DNA of 64,000 bases. Source: Maricaulis sp963975345. GTDB taxonomy: Bacteria; Pseudomonadota; Alphaproteobacteria; Caulobacterales; Maricaulaceae. Position 1 is the first letter of the stretch. Each line of letters begins with the position of its first letter. A program made the translations under genes and the position numbers. Of this stretch, positions 1-8,377 are shown piece after piece. The notes under the pieces are model-generated. The model was not told the DNA's origin. It saw nothing but the letters and a program-made list of their open reading frames with translations, and made no database searches. The stretch lies in contig NZ_CAXBGE010000010.1 of NCBI RefSeq assembly GCF_963975345.1, positions 1-64,000 of the forward strand, read 5' to 3'.

Positions 1-264
1 CGGGGTGGAGACAGCCCGAGAAAACTGCACGTGTGGGACGTCTCGGATGTCACACCTAAATCATACGCGTTACCCGGCATTCGCCGGCGTCCCACACCCT
101 CCCATCCCTCCAGCGGCAAGCCGCGTGGAGATTTTGGTGCGGGTGGCAGCCGCCAATCCGTCACAACCGCCATCCCCACGTGACGCCACCGCCGCGCGCG
201 ACTAAGTTGCCGCGCTTGTAAGGTTCGAGTGCGGCCATGACTGGCCCCGTCTGGAGTTGCTCAC
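1..264. other. Left-edge intergenic region, no gene seen
   Basis: The stretch before the first KAS III gene carries only short reading frames with unconvincing composition (proline, arginine and serine rich, no motif). The only element I can point to is a purine-rich TGGAG about ten bases before the KAS III start codon, which is a plausible ribosome binding site. No tRNA or terminator was recognised. Confidence 0.5.
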
Positions 265-1380
265 ATGAATGCGGTTATTCGGTCCACCGGCCTGTGGGTC
301 CCCCAAGACACAATCTCGAATGAAGAGCTGGTCGAGTGCTATAACAGGCACGTCGAGCTTTATAATGCCGAGCATTCCGACGCGATCAAACGCGGCGCGG
401 TAGAGCCGAAAAACCCATCCTCATCCGGCTTCATCGAAAAAGCCTCCGGCATCAAGTCGCGCTATTCGATCGACAAGGCGGGCGTGCTCGACGTCGACCG
501 CATGCGTCCACGCGTCGCGCCGCGCCCGAATGATGAGATTTCCATGATGGCCGAAAGCGGCGTCGCCGCCGCCCGCCAAGCCTTGTCGAATGCCGGTCGC
601 GATGCGGCCGATGTCGATGCGGTGATCTGCGCCGGCACTGCGATGCAGCGCACTTATCCGTGCATGGCAATCGAGATCCAGGACGCGCTGGGCATTGAGG
701 GCTTTGCCTTCGACATGACCGTCGCCTGTTCCTCGGGCACATTCGCCATCATCAATGCCGTCAACATGATCAAGAGCGGCATGGCCAAATCAGTGCTGGT
801 GGTCTGTCCGGAACTGACGACGGCGCAACTCAATTTCCGTGACCGCGACAGTCATTTCATCTTCGGCGATGTCGCTGTGGCGATGCTGATCGAGGCGGAG
901 GATGTCGCCAATGGCGATGGCTGGCGCATTCTCGGCACCCGTATGATGACGAAATTCTCCAATAATATCCGCTCGAATTTCGGCTTCATGAATGCCTGCG
1001 AAGTGCCCGAACCGGCCTTTGAAGACCGCTATTTCGTGCAGGAGGGCCGCAAGGTTTACAAGGAAGTCTGCCCGATGGTCGCCGAGATGATCCTCGAGGA
1101 CCTTGCCGCGATCGATCTGGCGCCGGCCGACATGAAACGGCTCTGGCTGCACCAGGCCAATATCAACATGAATATGATGGTCGCGCGCAAAGTGCTCGGC
1201 CGCGATGCCGAGCTGGAGGAAGCCCCGGTCATTCTCGACGAATTCGCCAATACCGCAGGCGCCGGCTCACTGGTCGCCTTCCACCGCCATCATGACGGCT
1301 TCACCGCCGGCGAGAAGGGCTTGATCTGCTCCTTCGGCGCCGGCTATTCAGCCGGAACTGTGTTCGTCGAAAAGCTCTAG
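265..1380 (+). CDS. Beta-ketoacyl-ACP synthase III family protein (FabH-like, PA3286 type)
   Basis: A 371-residue thiolase-fold condensing enzyme. Cys155 in ACSSG, His296 in LHQAN and Asn329 in NTAGAG form the KAS III triad. Compared with E. coli FabH (about 317 residues) it has a roughly 50-residue insertion near the N-terminus (residues 25-85). That insertion is typical of the long subfamily that includes Pseudomonas PA3286, which condenses medium-chain acyl-CoA with malonyl-ACP to move beta-oxidation products into fatty acid synthesis. The same substrate use here is inference. The start is supported by TGGAG ten bases upstream. Its stop overlaps the stop of the convergent ammonium transporter in a shared CTAG. 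A clear paralogue lies 1.4 kb downstream. Confidence 0.9.
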   Translation: MNAVIRSTGLWVPQDTISNEELVECYNRHVELYNAEHSDAIKRGAVEPKNPSSSGFIEKASGIKSRYSIDKAGVLDVDRMRPRVAPRPNDEISMMAESGVAAARQALSNAGRDAADVDAVICAGTAMQRTYPCMAIEIQDALGIEGFAFDMTVACSSGTFAIINAVNMIKSGMAKSVLVVCPELTTAQLNFRDRDSHFIFGDVAVAMLIEAEDVANGDGWRILGTRMMTKFSNNIRSNFGFMNACEVPEPAFEDRYFVQEGRKVYKEVCPMVAEMILEDLAAIDLAPADMKRLWLHQANINMNMMVARKVLGRDAELEEAPVILDEFANTAGAGSLVAFHRHHDGFTAGEKGLICSFGAGYSAGTVFVEKL

Positions 1381-2600
1381 GCGACGGATTCGCCGTGCAA
1401 TGTGGTGTCGAGGCCGTTGATCTCGTCCTCTTCACCGACGCGCAGCGTCATGAATTTCGACAGCCCGAACAGGATCGCCCAACTCATCGCGCCGCAATAC
1501 AGCGCCGCCGCCAAGGCGCCCCAGCTCTGAGTGAAGACCTGCATCGCATTGCCCTCGATCGCACCCGGCGCGCCGCCGATCGCCTCAGAGGCAAACACGC
1601 CGGTGAGGATGGCTCCAATCAGTCCACCAACGCCGTGCAGGCCGAAGGCGTCGAGCGTATCGTCCCACTGGCCCCAGCGCTTCAGCGAGGTGACGCCCCA
1701 ATAGGCCCCCGCCGCACCGGCACCGCCGATGATGAAGGCTGCCCAGGCCGGCACGAAACCCGCAGCCGGGGTGATTGCAACCAGACCGGCAATTGCCCCT
1801 GAGGCGGCGCCGAGCACGCTGGCCTTGCCGCGTCGCAGCCACTCAATTCCAATCCAGGTGAGCAGCGCTGTCGCCGCCGCAAGTTGCGTCGTGACGACGG
1901 CGTGCGCCGCCGCACCATTGGCCGCCAGGGCAGAGCCACCATTGAAGCCAAACCACCCGACCCAGAGCAGGCCGGCACCGACCACCGTGAGCACCAGGTT
2001 GTCCGGCATCATCTGTGCGCCGGGATATCCGCGGCGCGGGCCGAGAAATTTCGCCAGCACCAGACCGGCGACACCGGCATTGATGTGAACCACCGCGCCG
2101 CCAGCGAAATCGAGCACGCCGGCTTCGGCGAGGAAACCGCCGCCCCAGACCCAGTGGCAGATCGGCGCGTAGACCAGGATCAACCAGATTGAGGCAAAGA
2201 TCATGAAGGCAGAAAACCGGATCCGCTCAACGGCCGCACCGGCAATAATCGCGACGGTGATGATGGCGAAGGTGAGCTGGAAGATGAAGAACAGGTTTTC
2301 CGGCAAATCGCCCGCCATGGTCTCCGGCATGATGCCGCTCAGGCCAATCCGACTGAAGCCACCGACAAAGGCATTGAGCCCGCCGCCATCGGAGAAGGCC
2401 AGGCTATAGGCGATCAGGGCCCACAACACCGTCACCGCCGCCGTCGCGCCAAGGCTCTGCATCAGGGTCGAGAGCACATTCTTGCGCCGCACCATGCCGC
2501 CATAAAACAGGGCGAGTCCGGGAATTGTCATCATCAGGACCAAGGCGGTCGCGGTCAGTATCCACGCGATATTACCTGTGTCGATGCCAGCGTCTTCCAT
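1377..2600 (-). CDS. amt: Ammonium transporter (Amt family)
   Basis: A 407-residue polytopic membrane protein with about eleven hydrophobic helices. The N-terminal GLALFYGGMVRRKN signature, the first pore histidine in GGAVVHINAG and the second in DAFGLHGVGG identify an ammonia/ammonium channel of the inner membrane. There is no cleavable leader beyond the first helix. In most proteobacteria amt is next to glnK, which gates it. Here no PII gene is adjacent, and both neighbours are KAS III-like genes on the other strand. I looked for a sigma-54 (-24/-12) promoter in the upstream 200 bases and did not find one. Confidence 0.96.
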   Translation of the reverse strand: MEDAGIDTGNIAWILTATALVLMMTIPGLALFYGGMVRRKNVLSTLMQSLGATAAVTVLWALIAYSLAFSDGGGLNAFVGGFSRIGLSGIMPETMAGDLPENLFFIFQLTFAIITVAIIAGAAVERIRFSAFMIFASIWLILVYAPICHWVWGGGFLAEAGVLDFAGGAVVHINAGVAGLVLAKFLGPRRGYPGAQMMPDNLVLTVVGAGLLWVGWFGFNGGSALAANGAAAHAVVTTQLAAATALLTWIGIEWLRRGKASVLGAASGAIAGLVAITPAAGFVPAWAAFIIGGAGAAGAYWGVTSLKRWGQWDDTLDAFGLHGVGGLIGAILTGVFASEAIGGAPGAIEGNAMQVFTQSWGALAAALYCGAMSWAILFGLSKFMTLRVGEEDEINGLDTTLHGESVA

Positions 2601-2802
2601 CGCGCCTCTCCAGAATGTTGCAGCGCATCATTGCTAGGCAAGCACAGGCGAGCTTGTCGATATCAAGACAAAATTTTTCTGCATTTCAGCTGTTCACGCC
2701 GCATGATGGTGCAGACATGCCCGATTGAGTGGCATTGACACACATTTCTGCCACGGTGCAGCGCCGCATTGATTAGACGCGTCCATGTATTAGGTTGGAA
2801 AG

Positions 2803-3945
2803 ATGGATAGCAGGGATGAGGTCGGGATCGTGCAGACCAGCATTATTCGTTCTACCGGATTCTGGGCCCCGCCCGACGTCATCACCAATGCTGAGTTGGT
2901 GACAAGCTATAATGCCTATGCGGCGCGCTTCAACGCCGACAATGCCGAGGCCATCACTGCCGGCGAGATCGAGGCCGTCCCCCTATCCAGCGCCGAATTC
3001 ATCTCACACGCCTCGGGCATAGAACGCCGGCATGTGTTCGAAAAATCAGGCATTCTCGACATCGACACTCTCGTGCCGCGCATCCCGCCGCGTGGATTCG
3101 ATGACATTTCCGTACAAGCCGAATTTGCCATGCGTGCCGTCCGGCCCGCCTTGGAAAAGGCCGGCGTGGATGGCTCGGAGATCGATGGCGTCATCGTCGC
3201 CTCCTCGGCGCAGCAACGCAATTTCCCCGGCCTGTCCTGTGAGATCCAGAATCTGATCGGCGCGTCCGGCTGGTCCTTCGATCTGACGATGGCCTGCTCT
3301 TCGGCGCTGTACGGGCTCAATATCGCCAATGCGATGATCCGCTCCGGCCAAGCCAAGCGCATCCTGGTCTGCTCGCCGGAAATCATGACCTGCATCAATG
3401 TCCACTCACGCCGCGATGTGCATTTCATTTTCGGCGATGCCGCCTCTGCCATGCTGGTCGAGGCCGATGACGGCACGCCGGGCGGCTGGGAGGTGTTGGG
3501 CACCCACACCCAGAACAAATTCTCTAACCATTTGCGCTCCGATTACGGCTTCATCAATATCGCCGAGTGGACCGTCGATCCGGAGTTCAAGCCCGGTCTC
3601 GATCAGGACGGGCACCGCGTGTTCAAGGACGTCGTCTCCTTCGCCCCGATCGTGGCCCGCGATCTGATGGCGCAGCTGGAGCTGGAACCGGAGGCGGTCC
3701 GCCGCGCCTGGCTGCACCAGGCCAATATCCGCATGGTCGATCTGATCGCCAAACGCATTCTCGGCCGTGATCGTACAGAAGAGAATGCGCCCTCCATCCT
3801 CGAGGAATACGGCAATACCTCGTCCTCGAGCGTGGTGATGAATTTCGAGATGAATTCCGACGATATGAAGCCGGGCGAAACCGGCATTATGTGCGCCTAT
3901 GGCGCCGGCTATGGCGTCGGTGCTGCGGCGATAAGGAAACGCTGA
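2803..3945 (+). CDS. Beta-ketoacyl-ACP synthase III family protein, second copy
   Basis: A 380-residue paralogue of the first gene in the window, sharing the long N-terminal insertion and the triad Cys165 (ACSSA), His305 (LHQAN) and Asn338 (NTSSSS). The glycine-rich loop after the Asn is replaced by serines, so its substrate preference may differ. The ATG used follows TGGAAAG. A GTG nine codons later (2830) aligns better with the start of the first paralogue and is a real alternative. The stop codon overlaps the start of the next gene (TGATG), which implies translational coupling with the lipoprotein. Confidence 0.88.
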   Translation: MDSRDEVGIVQTSIIRSTGFWAPPDVITNAELVTSYNAYAARFNADNAEAITAGEIEAVPLSSAEFISHASGIERRHVFEKSGILDIDTLVPRIPPRGFDDISVQAEFAMRAVRPALEKAGVDGSEIDGVIVASSAQQRNFPGLSCEIQNLIGASGWSFDLTMACSSALYGLNIANAMIRSGQAKRILVCSPEIMTCINVHSRRDVHFIFGDAASAMLVEADDGTPGGWEVLGTHTQNKFSNHLRSDYGFINIAEWTVDPEFKPGLDQDGHRVFKDVVSFAPIVARDLMAQLELEPEAVRRAWLHQANIRMVDLIAKRILGRDRTEENAPSILEEYGNTSSSSVVMNFEMNSDDMKPGETGIMCAYGAGYGVGAAAIRKR

Positions 3946-4964
3946 TGCGCCAATTTTTCGCCCTCGCTGCCGCCGCAGGCCTGATCGCCTGCTCACCGCC
4001 TGAAACCGAGGCCCCGGCCGAGCGCGATGCGCCGGTCATCCCGGTCACCATGACCGAAACGGCCCCGGTTGCCGCCGACGAGGAAGAGGCCGGTCTTCCG
4101 GGTACCGACATCCACATTTTCGCGCTGAGCTGGCTCGATGGCCGTCCTGTGATCGGCGCCGCCTCTGGCGGGGTGATCCGGCCCGGCTATGACAATCAGC
4201 CTTTCTTCACGCCCGATGGCGGCGGCCTGCTCTACACCGCTGGCGACGAGACAGGCGAAACCGATATCTGGCACCTTGATCTGGCCAGCGGCGAGACCGC
4301 ACCCATCACCCGCACGCCGGGCGAAAGCGAATACTCGCCACGCGTTCCGCCGGGTGAGGCGGCACTGTCCTACATTTACCAGCCACCCGGCGGCTATGCC
4401 GGCAATGCCTATCTCGCCAATGCGGATAATTCAGACCGCCATGCCGCCGAAGACTTGGCACCGGTCGGTTACTATCTGTTCAGCGGCGATATGCGTCAGG
4501 TCGTCACTTTCGCACTCGGCGAACCCAATTCGCTGCAGCTGATCGACCGGATGATGGATCCGCAAGAGCCAGTGCATGTCGCCGACAATCCCGGCCGCTC
4601 CTTCGCACGCACCCAGACCGGCGACGGTGCCTGGGTCACGTTGGAACGTGGGGATGGCGGCTATGCCGTCCACCGGCTGGATTTCGCCTCGGGCACCCTG
4701 CGCGATGGCTTCGATCTGCCCGGCGACAGCCAGGATTTCGCCAGCCTTGCCAGCCCGATGTCCGGCATGTTCGTCTTCGACGGGTTTTTCACGTCATCCA
4801 ATGGCACGCTGTATTACGGCACAGTCTCGTCCGACCCATCCGCAACGACGCTTTCGCCCGCCTGGTTGGAAATTGCCGACCTTGGGGCGCTCGGTCTGTC
4901 GGATGTGACCCGCATCGCCGTCAGCCGGAATGCCGACCAGATCGCCTTTGTCACGGCTGAATAG
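3945..4964 (+). CDS. Lipoprotein with TolB/PD40-like beta-propeller repeats
   Basis: A 339-residue protein. The N-terminus MRQFFALAAAAGLIACS ends in a lipobox (LIAC), so it should be lipidated by Lgt (encoded elsewhere in this window) and exported. The mature part has WD40-like (PD40) blades such as TPDGGGLLYT followed by DIWHLDLASG, which are typical of TolB-type periplasmic propellers. The chosen ATG overlaps the stop of the KAS III gene by one base. An in-frame start 18 codons earlier would destroy the signal peptide and is rejected. Function is unknown; coupling to a lipid-condensing enzyme suggests, but does not show, an envelope-lipid role. Confidence 0.8.
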   Translation: MRQFFALAAAAGLIACSPPETEAPAERDAPVIPVTMTETAPVAADEEEAGLPGTDIHIFALSWLDGRPVIGAASGGVIRPGYDNQPFFTPDGGGLLYTAGDETGETDIWHLDLASGETAPITRTPGESEYSPRVPPGEAALSYIYQPPGGYAGNAYLANADNSDRHAAEDLAPVGYYLFSGDMRQVVTFALGEPNSLQLIDRMMDPQEPVHVADNPGRSFARTQTGDGAWVTLERGDGGYAVHRLDFASGTLRDGFDLPGDSQDFASLASPMSGMFVFDGFFTSSNGTLYYGTVSSDPSATTLSPAWLEIADLGALGLSDVTRIAVSRNADQIAFVTAE

Positions 4965-4973
4965 AACGGCCTT

Positions 4974-5348
4974 CTAAAGGGAGGTCGCTTCGGTGATCTT
5001 ATAAGTTAGATCATCGCCATCAGCTTCATGGATGGTGAGGTAGTCGCCGATCCGCATCGAATGGTCGCCAAGACGGTAGACCGGCTCGTCGGGGCCTTCC
5101 TCCTCCTCGTCATAACGGAAGAACCAGCGCGTCGCGCGGTGGGAGAGCCAGCCATCGGCGGCCTCGGTCGCGTCCGGCGAAAACCGGTTGACCGTGCAGG
5201 CCTCCTTGTTGGCGCGCCAAAGCTCGACGTCGAGTTTGCCGTCTGCATCGAGCGGAGCAATGACAACATAGCCATGATGATCGTCTCCATCGGGAAAGCC
5301 GGCATCCGGATTGCGCCCGAGGCGCATGACAACACGTGTAAGCGACAT
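4974..5348 (-). CDS. Conserved hypothetical acidic protein
   Basis: A soluble 124-residue protein without a signal peptide or membrane segment. It is rich in Asp and Glu and has a paired-aromatic stretch (TRWFFRYDEEEEG) and HDHH-like polar clusters near the N-terminus. I do not recognise a family. It is convergent with the lipoprotein gene, only nine bases apart. A GGGAGAATT sequence just upstream of the ATG on the minus strand supports the start. Coding potential is supported by GC-rich third positions and by fit between neighbours. Confidence 0.7.
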   Translation of the reverse strand: MSLTRVVMRLGRNPDAGFPDGDDHHGYVVIAPLDADGKLDVELWRANKEACTVNRFSPDATEAADGWLSHRATRWFFRYDEEEEGPDEPVYRLGDHSMRIGDYLTIHEADGDDLTYKITEATSL

Positions 5349-5527
5349 GGAATTCTCCCTTTATCCACCGCCATGCCATCCTGTAACCGGTCATGGGTCA
5401 ATGCCCGCACGACTCATTTGGTTGTGACATGAGAGCGCATGCAGCTGTGGACGAATTTGCCACGAGAGTGGCGAAGCCACGGTCGGTCTGCTATTTCCGC
5501 AGCCCGCCGTGCCAAGAGGTCCCGACA

Positions 5528-6145
5528 ATGCCGCCAGCCGCCAAGACCAAAAAGAAAGAGCCGCGCGCCTGGCAGCGCATGATTTCCGGGCGCCGGCTGG
5601 ACCTGCTCGAGCCCTCACCCTTTGATGTCGAGATCGAGGATATCGCCCACGGTCTCGCCCGCGTTGCACGCTGGAATGGCCAGACGAAGGGCGATCACGC
5701 CTTCTCCGTCGCCGAGCACAGCGTCGTCGTGTTGGAGATTGTTGATCGCCTCTATCCGGGCCTCGATCACAAATGGCGCCTCGCCGCCCTGCTGCATGAT
5801 AGCGCGGAATATGTGATCGGCGACATGATCAGCCCGTTCAAGGCGGCGCTGGGTGTCAATTACCGCGATTTCGAAGACCGGCTGGAAGCCGCGATCCACC
5901 TGCGTTTCGGCTTGCCGCCGAAGGCTCCGGCCGAGATCAAACGCAAGATCAAGCGTGCCGACATCATCTGCGCCTATTTCGAAGCGACTCAAATCGCCGG
6001 TTTCTCGCATGATGAATCCGTGAAATTCTTCTGCCGTCCGCCCGCTGGCCTGGAGATCGCCATCAAACCCCTGCCCGTCAAACAGGCCCAGATCCTTTTC
6101 CTCGACCGGTTCGAGACCGTGTTGTCGCAGCTCGAGACACGCTGA
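5528..6145 (+). CDS. HD-domain phosphohydrolase (YfbR-like)
   Basis: A 205-residue metal-dependent HD hydrolase. Ligands are visible as AEHSVVV (first His), ALLHDSAEY (HD pair) and a late Asp in KRADII. This pattern is like YfbR/HDDC2 5'-deoxynucleotidases, which remove phosphate from dNMPs; the substrate here is inferred. The ATG at MPPAAKTKKK follows AGAGGT. A longer frame reaches 45 codons upstream but encodes unconvincing sequence. Its stop overlaps the ATG of the NAD regulator by one base, the first gene pair of a tight three-gene operon. Confidence 0.86.
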   Translation: MPPAAKTKKKEPRAWQRMISGRRLDLLEPSPFDVEIEDIAHGLARVARWNGQTKGDHAFSVAEHSVVVLEIVDRLYPGLDHKWRLAALLHDSAEYVIGDMISPFKAALGVNYRDFEDRLEAAIHLRFGLPPKAPAEIKRKIKRADIICAYFEATQIAGFSHDESVKFFCRPPAGLEIAIKPLPVKQAQILFLDRFETVLSQLETR

Positions 6146-7107
6146 TGCCGACGGCCGGGCAATCGATTGTTGTCGGCCTCAACGCGGTGATCCTCGCCGC
6201 CGATCCGGATCAGCCGCAAGTACTGATCGTGCCGCAAAAGGACAGCGATGTCGCTTTGCCCTTCGGCCCGTTTAACCCGGCCGAAGATCGCACATTCGAA
6301 ATCGGCTTGCGGCGCTGGGTTGCCGAACAGGCCCGCTTCCAGCTCGGTTATGTCGAACAGCTCTACACCTTTGGTGATCGCGGCCGCGAGGCGCCGGTTG
6401 CGGCGATGTCAGGCCAGGAGAATTCGCGCATCATCTCGGTTGGTTATCTCGGCCTCACCCCGGTTGCAGCCCCGCCACCTGAAGGCGGCGGCCAATGGCG
6501 TGACTGGTACCGCTTCTTCCCCTGGGAAGACTGGCGCAATGGCAAGCCGGACATGATCGATTCCGAGATCGTCCCCCGCTTGCGGGCCTGGGCCGACGAA
6601 GCCGGGGCGCCCGGTGGCCGCGCATCGCGCCATGACCGGCTCAAACATGCTTTCGGCCTCGATGACGCCAACTGGAATGAACAACATGCGCTCGACCGCT
6701 TCGAACTGCTCTACGAGGCGGGGCTGGTCGATGAAGCGGCGCGCGATGGCCAGACCGAGGGGCCGCCGCCAGGACCCAAATTGGGGCAGCCGATGGCATC
6801 CGATCATCGCCGCATCCTCGCGACCGCTATTATGCGGCTGCGCGGCAAGGTGCGCTATCGCCCGATCGTGTTCGAATTAATGCCCGAATTCTTCACGCTC
6901 TCGGCGCTGCAACAGGTTGTCGAAGGCATTGTCGGCTATCGCCTGCACAAGCAGAACTTCCGGCGCGCCCTGGACCGGACCGGGTTTGTCGAGGGCACGG
7001 GCCGGATGGAAGTCAAGACCGGCGGACGCCCGGCTGAACTGTTCCGCTATCGCCGCATTGCGCTGGCCGGCCAGCCCTCGCTGGGCCTGGCAACGCCGCG
7101 GCTTTGA
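6145..7107 (+). CDS. nadQ: NAD biosynthesis regulator, degenerate NUDIX domain plus winged helix
   Basis: A 320-residue protein. Residues about 8-170 form a NUDIX-like domain whose box is degenerate: LRRWVAEQARFQLG has lost the paired catalytic glutamates. Residues about 225-315 form the winged helix typical of NrtR-type regulators, including LMPEFFTLSALQQVVE and the basic GGRPAELFRYRR end. Such proteins sense an NAD-related ligand through the NUDIX fold and repress NAD genes. I recall the alphaproteobacterial branch being called NadQ (COG4111); the symbol is tentative. nadABC lies 1.3 kb downstream with repeated palindromic operators, which supports the assignment. It is coupled to the HD gene upstream and the pseudouridine synthase downstream. 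Confidence 0.75.
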   Translation: MPTAGQSIVVGLNAVILAADPDQPQVLIVPQKDSDVALPFGPFNPAEDRTFEIGLRRWVAEQARFQLGYVEQLYTFGDRGREAPVAAMSGQENSRIISVGYLGLTPVAAPPPEGGGQWRDWYRFFPWEDWRNGKPDMIDSEIVPRLRAWADEAGAPGGRASRHDRLKHAFGLDDANWNEQHALDRFELLYEAGLVDEAARDGQTEGPPPGPKLGQPMASDHRRILATAIMRLRGKVRYRPIVFELMPEFFTLSALQQVVEGIVGYRLHKQNFRRALDRTGFVEGTGRMEVKTGGRPAELFRYRRIALAGQPSLGLATPRL

Positions 7108-7112
7108 ATAAT

Positions 7113-7787
7113 ATGTCCGGGCCGGCCAGTCCCAGGCCCTATACCTACAACCCGCCACCCGCCGGCCCGCTGCCTATCCTGCATGTCGATGACCACATCC
7201 TGGTGCTCGACAAGCCGGCCGGCCTGCTGACCGTGGCCGGCAATACGCCCCAGCTTGCCGACTGTCTCGAGGCCAGGGTCTTGGCCGAATACCCCGGCGC
7301 GACCATGATCCACCGGCTCGACAAGGATACGTCGGGCATCATCGTGCTGGCACTCAATGCGAGGGCCCACGCCCATATTGGCAAGCAGTTCGAGAAGCGC
7401 ATGACGCGCAAATCCTACATGGCGCTGGTCTGGGGACAGATGGCGCAAGCGTCGGGCCGCGTCGACCAACCGATGAAATCCGACTGGCCCAACCGCCCGA
7501 AACAGCATGTCGATCCGGTGAATGGCCGCCCGGCGATTACCGACTGGCTCGTGCTGGAAACCGGCACTGACCGCACACGGGTCCAGCTTGCGCCGCTGAC
7601 AGGACGGACGCATCAATTACGTGTCCACATGGCCTGGCTCGGCCATCCGGTGCTGGGCGATAATCTCTACGCGCCGGAGGAGGCCCTGACCGCCAGCGAC
7701 CGGCTTTGCCTGCATGCCGAAACGCTGGAATTCCGCCATCCAGATGGCGGCGAACCGGTCAGCTTTCGCAGCCCGGCACCCTTCTAG
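7113..7787 (+). CDS. RluA-family RNA pseudouridine synthase
   Basis: A 224-residue enzyme that isomerises uridine in RNA. The catalytic motif HRLDKDTSGI places the nucleophilic Asp at residue 70, and the family signatures LTGRTHQLRVHMA and GDNLY follow. There is no N-terminal S4 domain, which, with the short length, matches RluA itself (23S U746 and tRNA U32) better than RluC or RluD; exact specificity is inferred. The ATG is chosen five bases after the stop of the NAD regulator. A TTG three codons upstream overlaps that stop and is the alternative. Confidence 0.88.
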   Translation: MSGPASPRPYTYNPPPAGPLPILHVDDHILVLDKPAGLLTVAGNTPQLADCLEARVLAEYPGATMIHRLDKDTSGIIVLALNARAHAHIGKQFEKRMTRKSYMALVWGQMAQASGRVDQPMKSDWPNRPKQHVDPVNGRPAITDWLVLETGTDRTRVQLAPLTGRTHQLRVHMAWLGHPVLGDNLYAPEEALTASDRLCLHAETLEFRHPDGGEPVSFRSPAPF

Positions 7788-7878
7788 CTCTCCCCGCCCG
7801 ATCCCGGCAACGCACCCACTTAATCCCCGGGCAAGCTTCGCGCCCTTACAATCACAGTCCATCCAGCGGGAGTTCGCC

Positions 7879-8217
7879 ATGCGCGCGTCATATCTGATTG
7901 CATCCAGCTTCATTCTTCTTGCAGGCGTCAGCGCTGCGGTCTGGGCCCAGGACACGGTCAATCCACAGGTCACCGATGCGGGGACCCAGGCCAATGTCGA
8001 AGAACTCGGCGATGCCCCCGCCCTGTCGGAGGGCGATCTCTACCAAGCGGAAAGCCAGGCGCTCAGCAATGCGGCGCACAATGCGACGGTCTCACAGCAG
8101 CAGACGAATGTAACCGCCCAGGCCGCGACCACGATGGGCGTGCCGACGCTGGAATCGGTCGACACAGAATCCACCGGGACGGCAACCGAGGAGATGTTCG
8201 GCTCTGCGCCCAACTAG
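7879..8217 (+). CDS. Small secreted protein of unknown function
   Basis: A 112-residue protein with a clear Sec signal peptide (MRASYLIASSFILLAGVSA, likely cleaved after VWA). The mature part is low in hydrophobics and rich in Ala, Thr, Gln, Glu and Asn, with no cysteine pair or domain I know; it may be largely disordered. GCGGGAG sits seven bases before the ATG. Longer frames upstream lack a signal peptide. It lies just before the nadABC operators but has its own ribosome binding site. No function can be assigned. Confidence 0.72.
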   Translation: MRASYLIASSFILLAGVSAAVWAQDTVNPQVTDAGTQANVEELGDAPALSEGDLYQAESQALSNAAHNATVSQQQTNVTAQAATTMGVPTLESVDTESTGTATEEMFGSAPN

Positions 8218-8247
8218 TGCCGCGCCGACCCATCATTCGCTATTCCC

Positions 8248-8276
8248 TTGCCATGTGCTCAGTGTGAGCATATAAA
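8248..8276 (+). promoter_or_regulatory. Predicted sigma-70-type promoter of nadABC
   Basis: TTGCCA (8248-8253) and TATAAA (8271-8276) are separated by exactly 17 bases. The spacer contains the first TGCTC-N5-GAGCA palindrome, so a bound repressor would lie between the -35 and -10 boxes. Transcription would start near 8283. Boxes and spacing are seen directly; promoter activity is inferred. Confidence 0.65.
8256..8270. promoter_or_regulatory. nad operator copy 1 (TGCTC-AGTGT-GAGCA)
   Basis: A perfect 5+5 palindrome with a 5-base centre filling the spacer of the predicted nadA promoter. It is the first of three copies upstream of nadA. Confidence 0.7.
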
Positions 8277-8289
8277 CACACCCTAGATA

Positions 8290-8304
8290 GGCTCATTTAG
8301 AGCA
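8290..8304. promoter_or_regulatory. nad operator copy 2 (GGCTC-ATTTA-GAGCA)
   Basis: Same palindrome with one mismatch in the outermost base, centred 34 bases after copy 1, just past the expected transcription start. Its right flank AAAAGGTGA is nearly repeated after copy 3 (AAAAGTGA), so copies 2 and 3 are extended direct repeats of about 20 bases. Confidence 0.68.
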
Positions 8305-8352
8305 AAAGGTGATTTCAACAGACTGGAATCGCCCTTTATCAGGCCTCTGAAA

Positions 8353-8367
8353 TGCTCATTTCGAGCA
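8353..8367. promoter_or_regulatory. nad operator copy 3 (TGCTC-ATTTC-GAGCA)
   Basis: A perfect arm-matched copy centred 63 bases after copy 2 and ending about ten bases before the nadA start codon, where the ribosome binding site should be. Binding here would block elongation or translation initiation rather than promoter recognition. Confidence 0.68.
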
Positions 8368-8377
8368 AAAGTGAGTG

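Noticed and set aside
5..205. 66-codon frame at the left edge
   Set aside because: Proline/arginine-rich translation with no motif, no ribosome binding site and no conserved start; it looks like random open sequence in GC-rich DNA.
2601..2802. NtrC/sigma-54 promoter of amt
   Set aside because: GGTGCA half-sites occur at about 2707 and 2755 but form no NtrC palindrome, and no -24/-12 element is visible.
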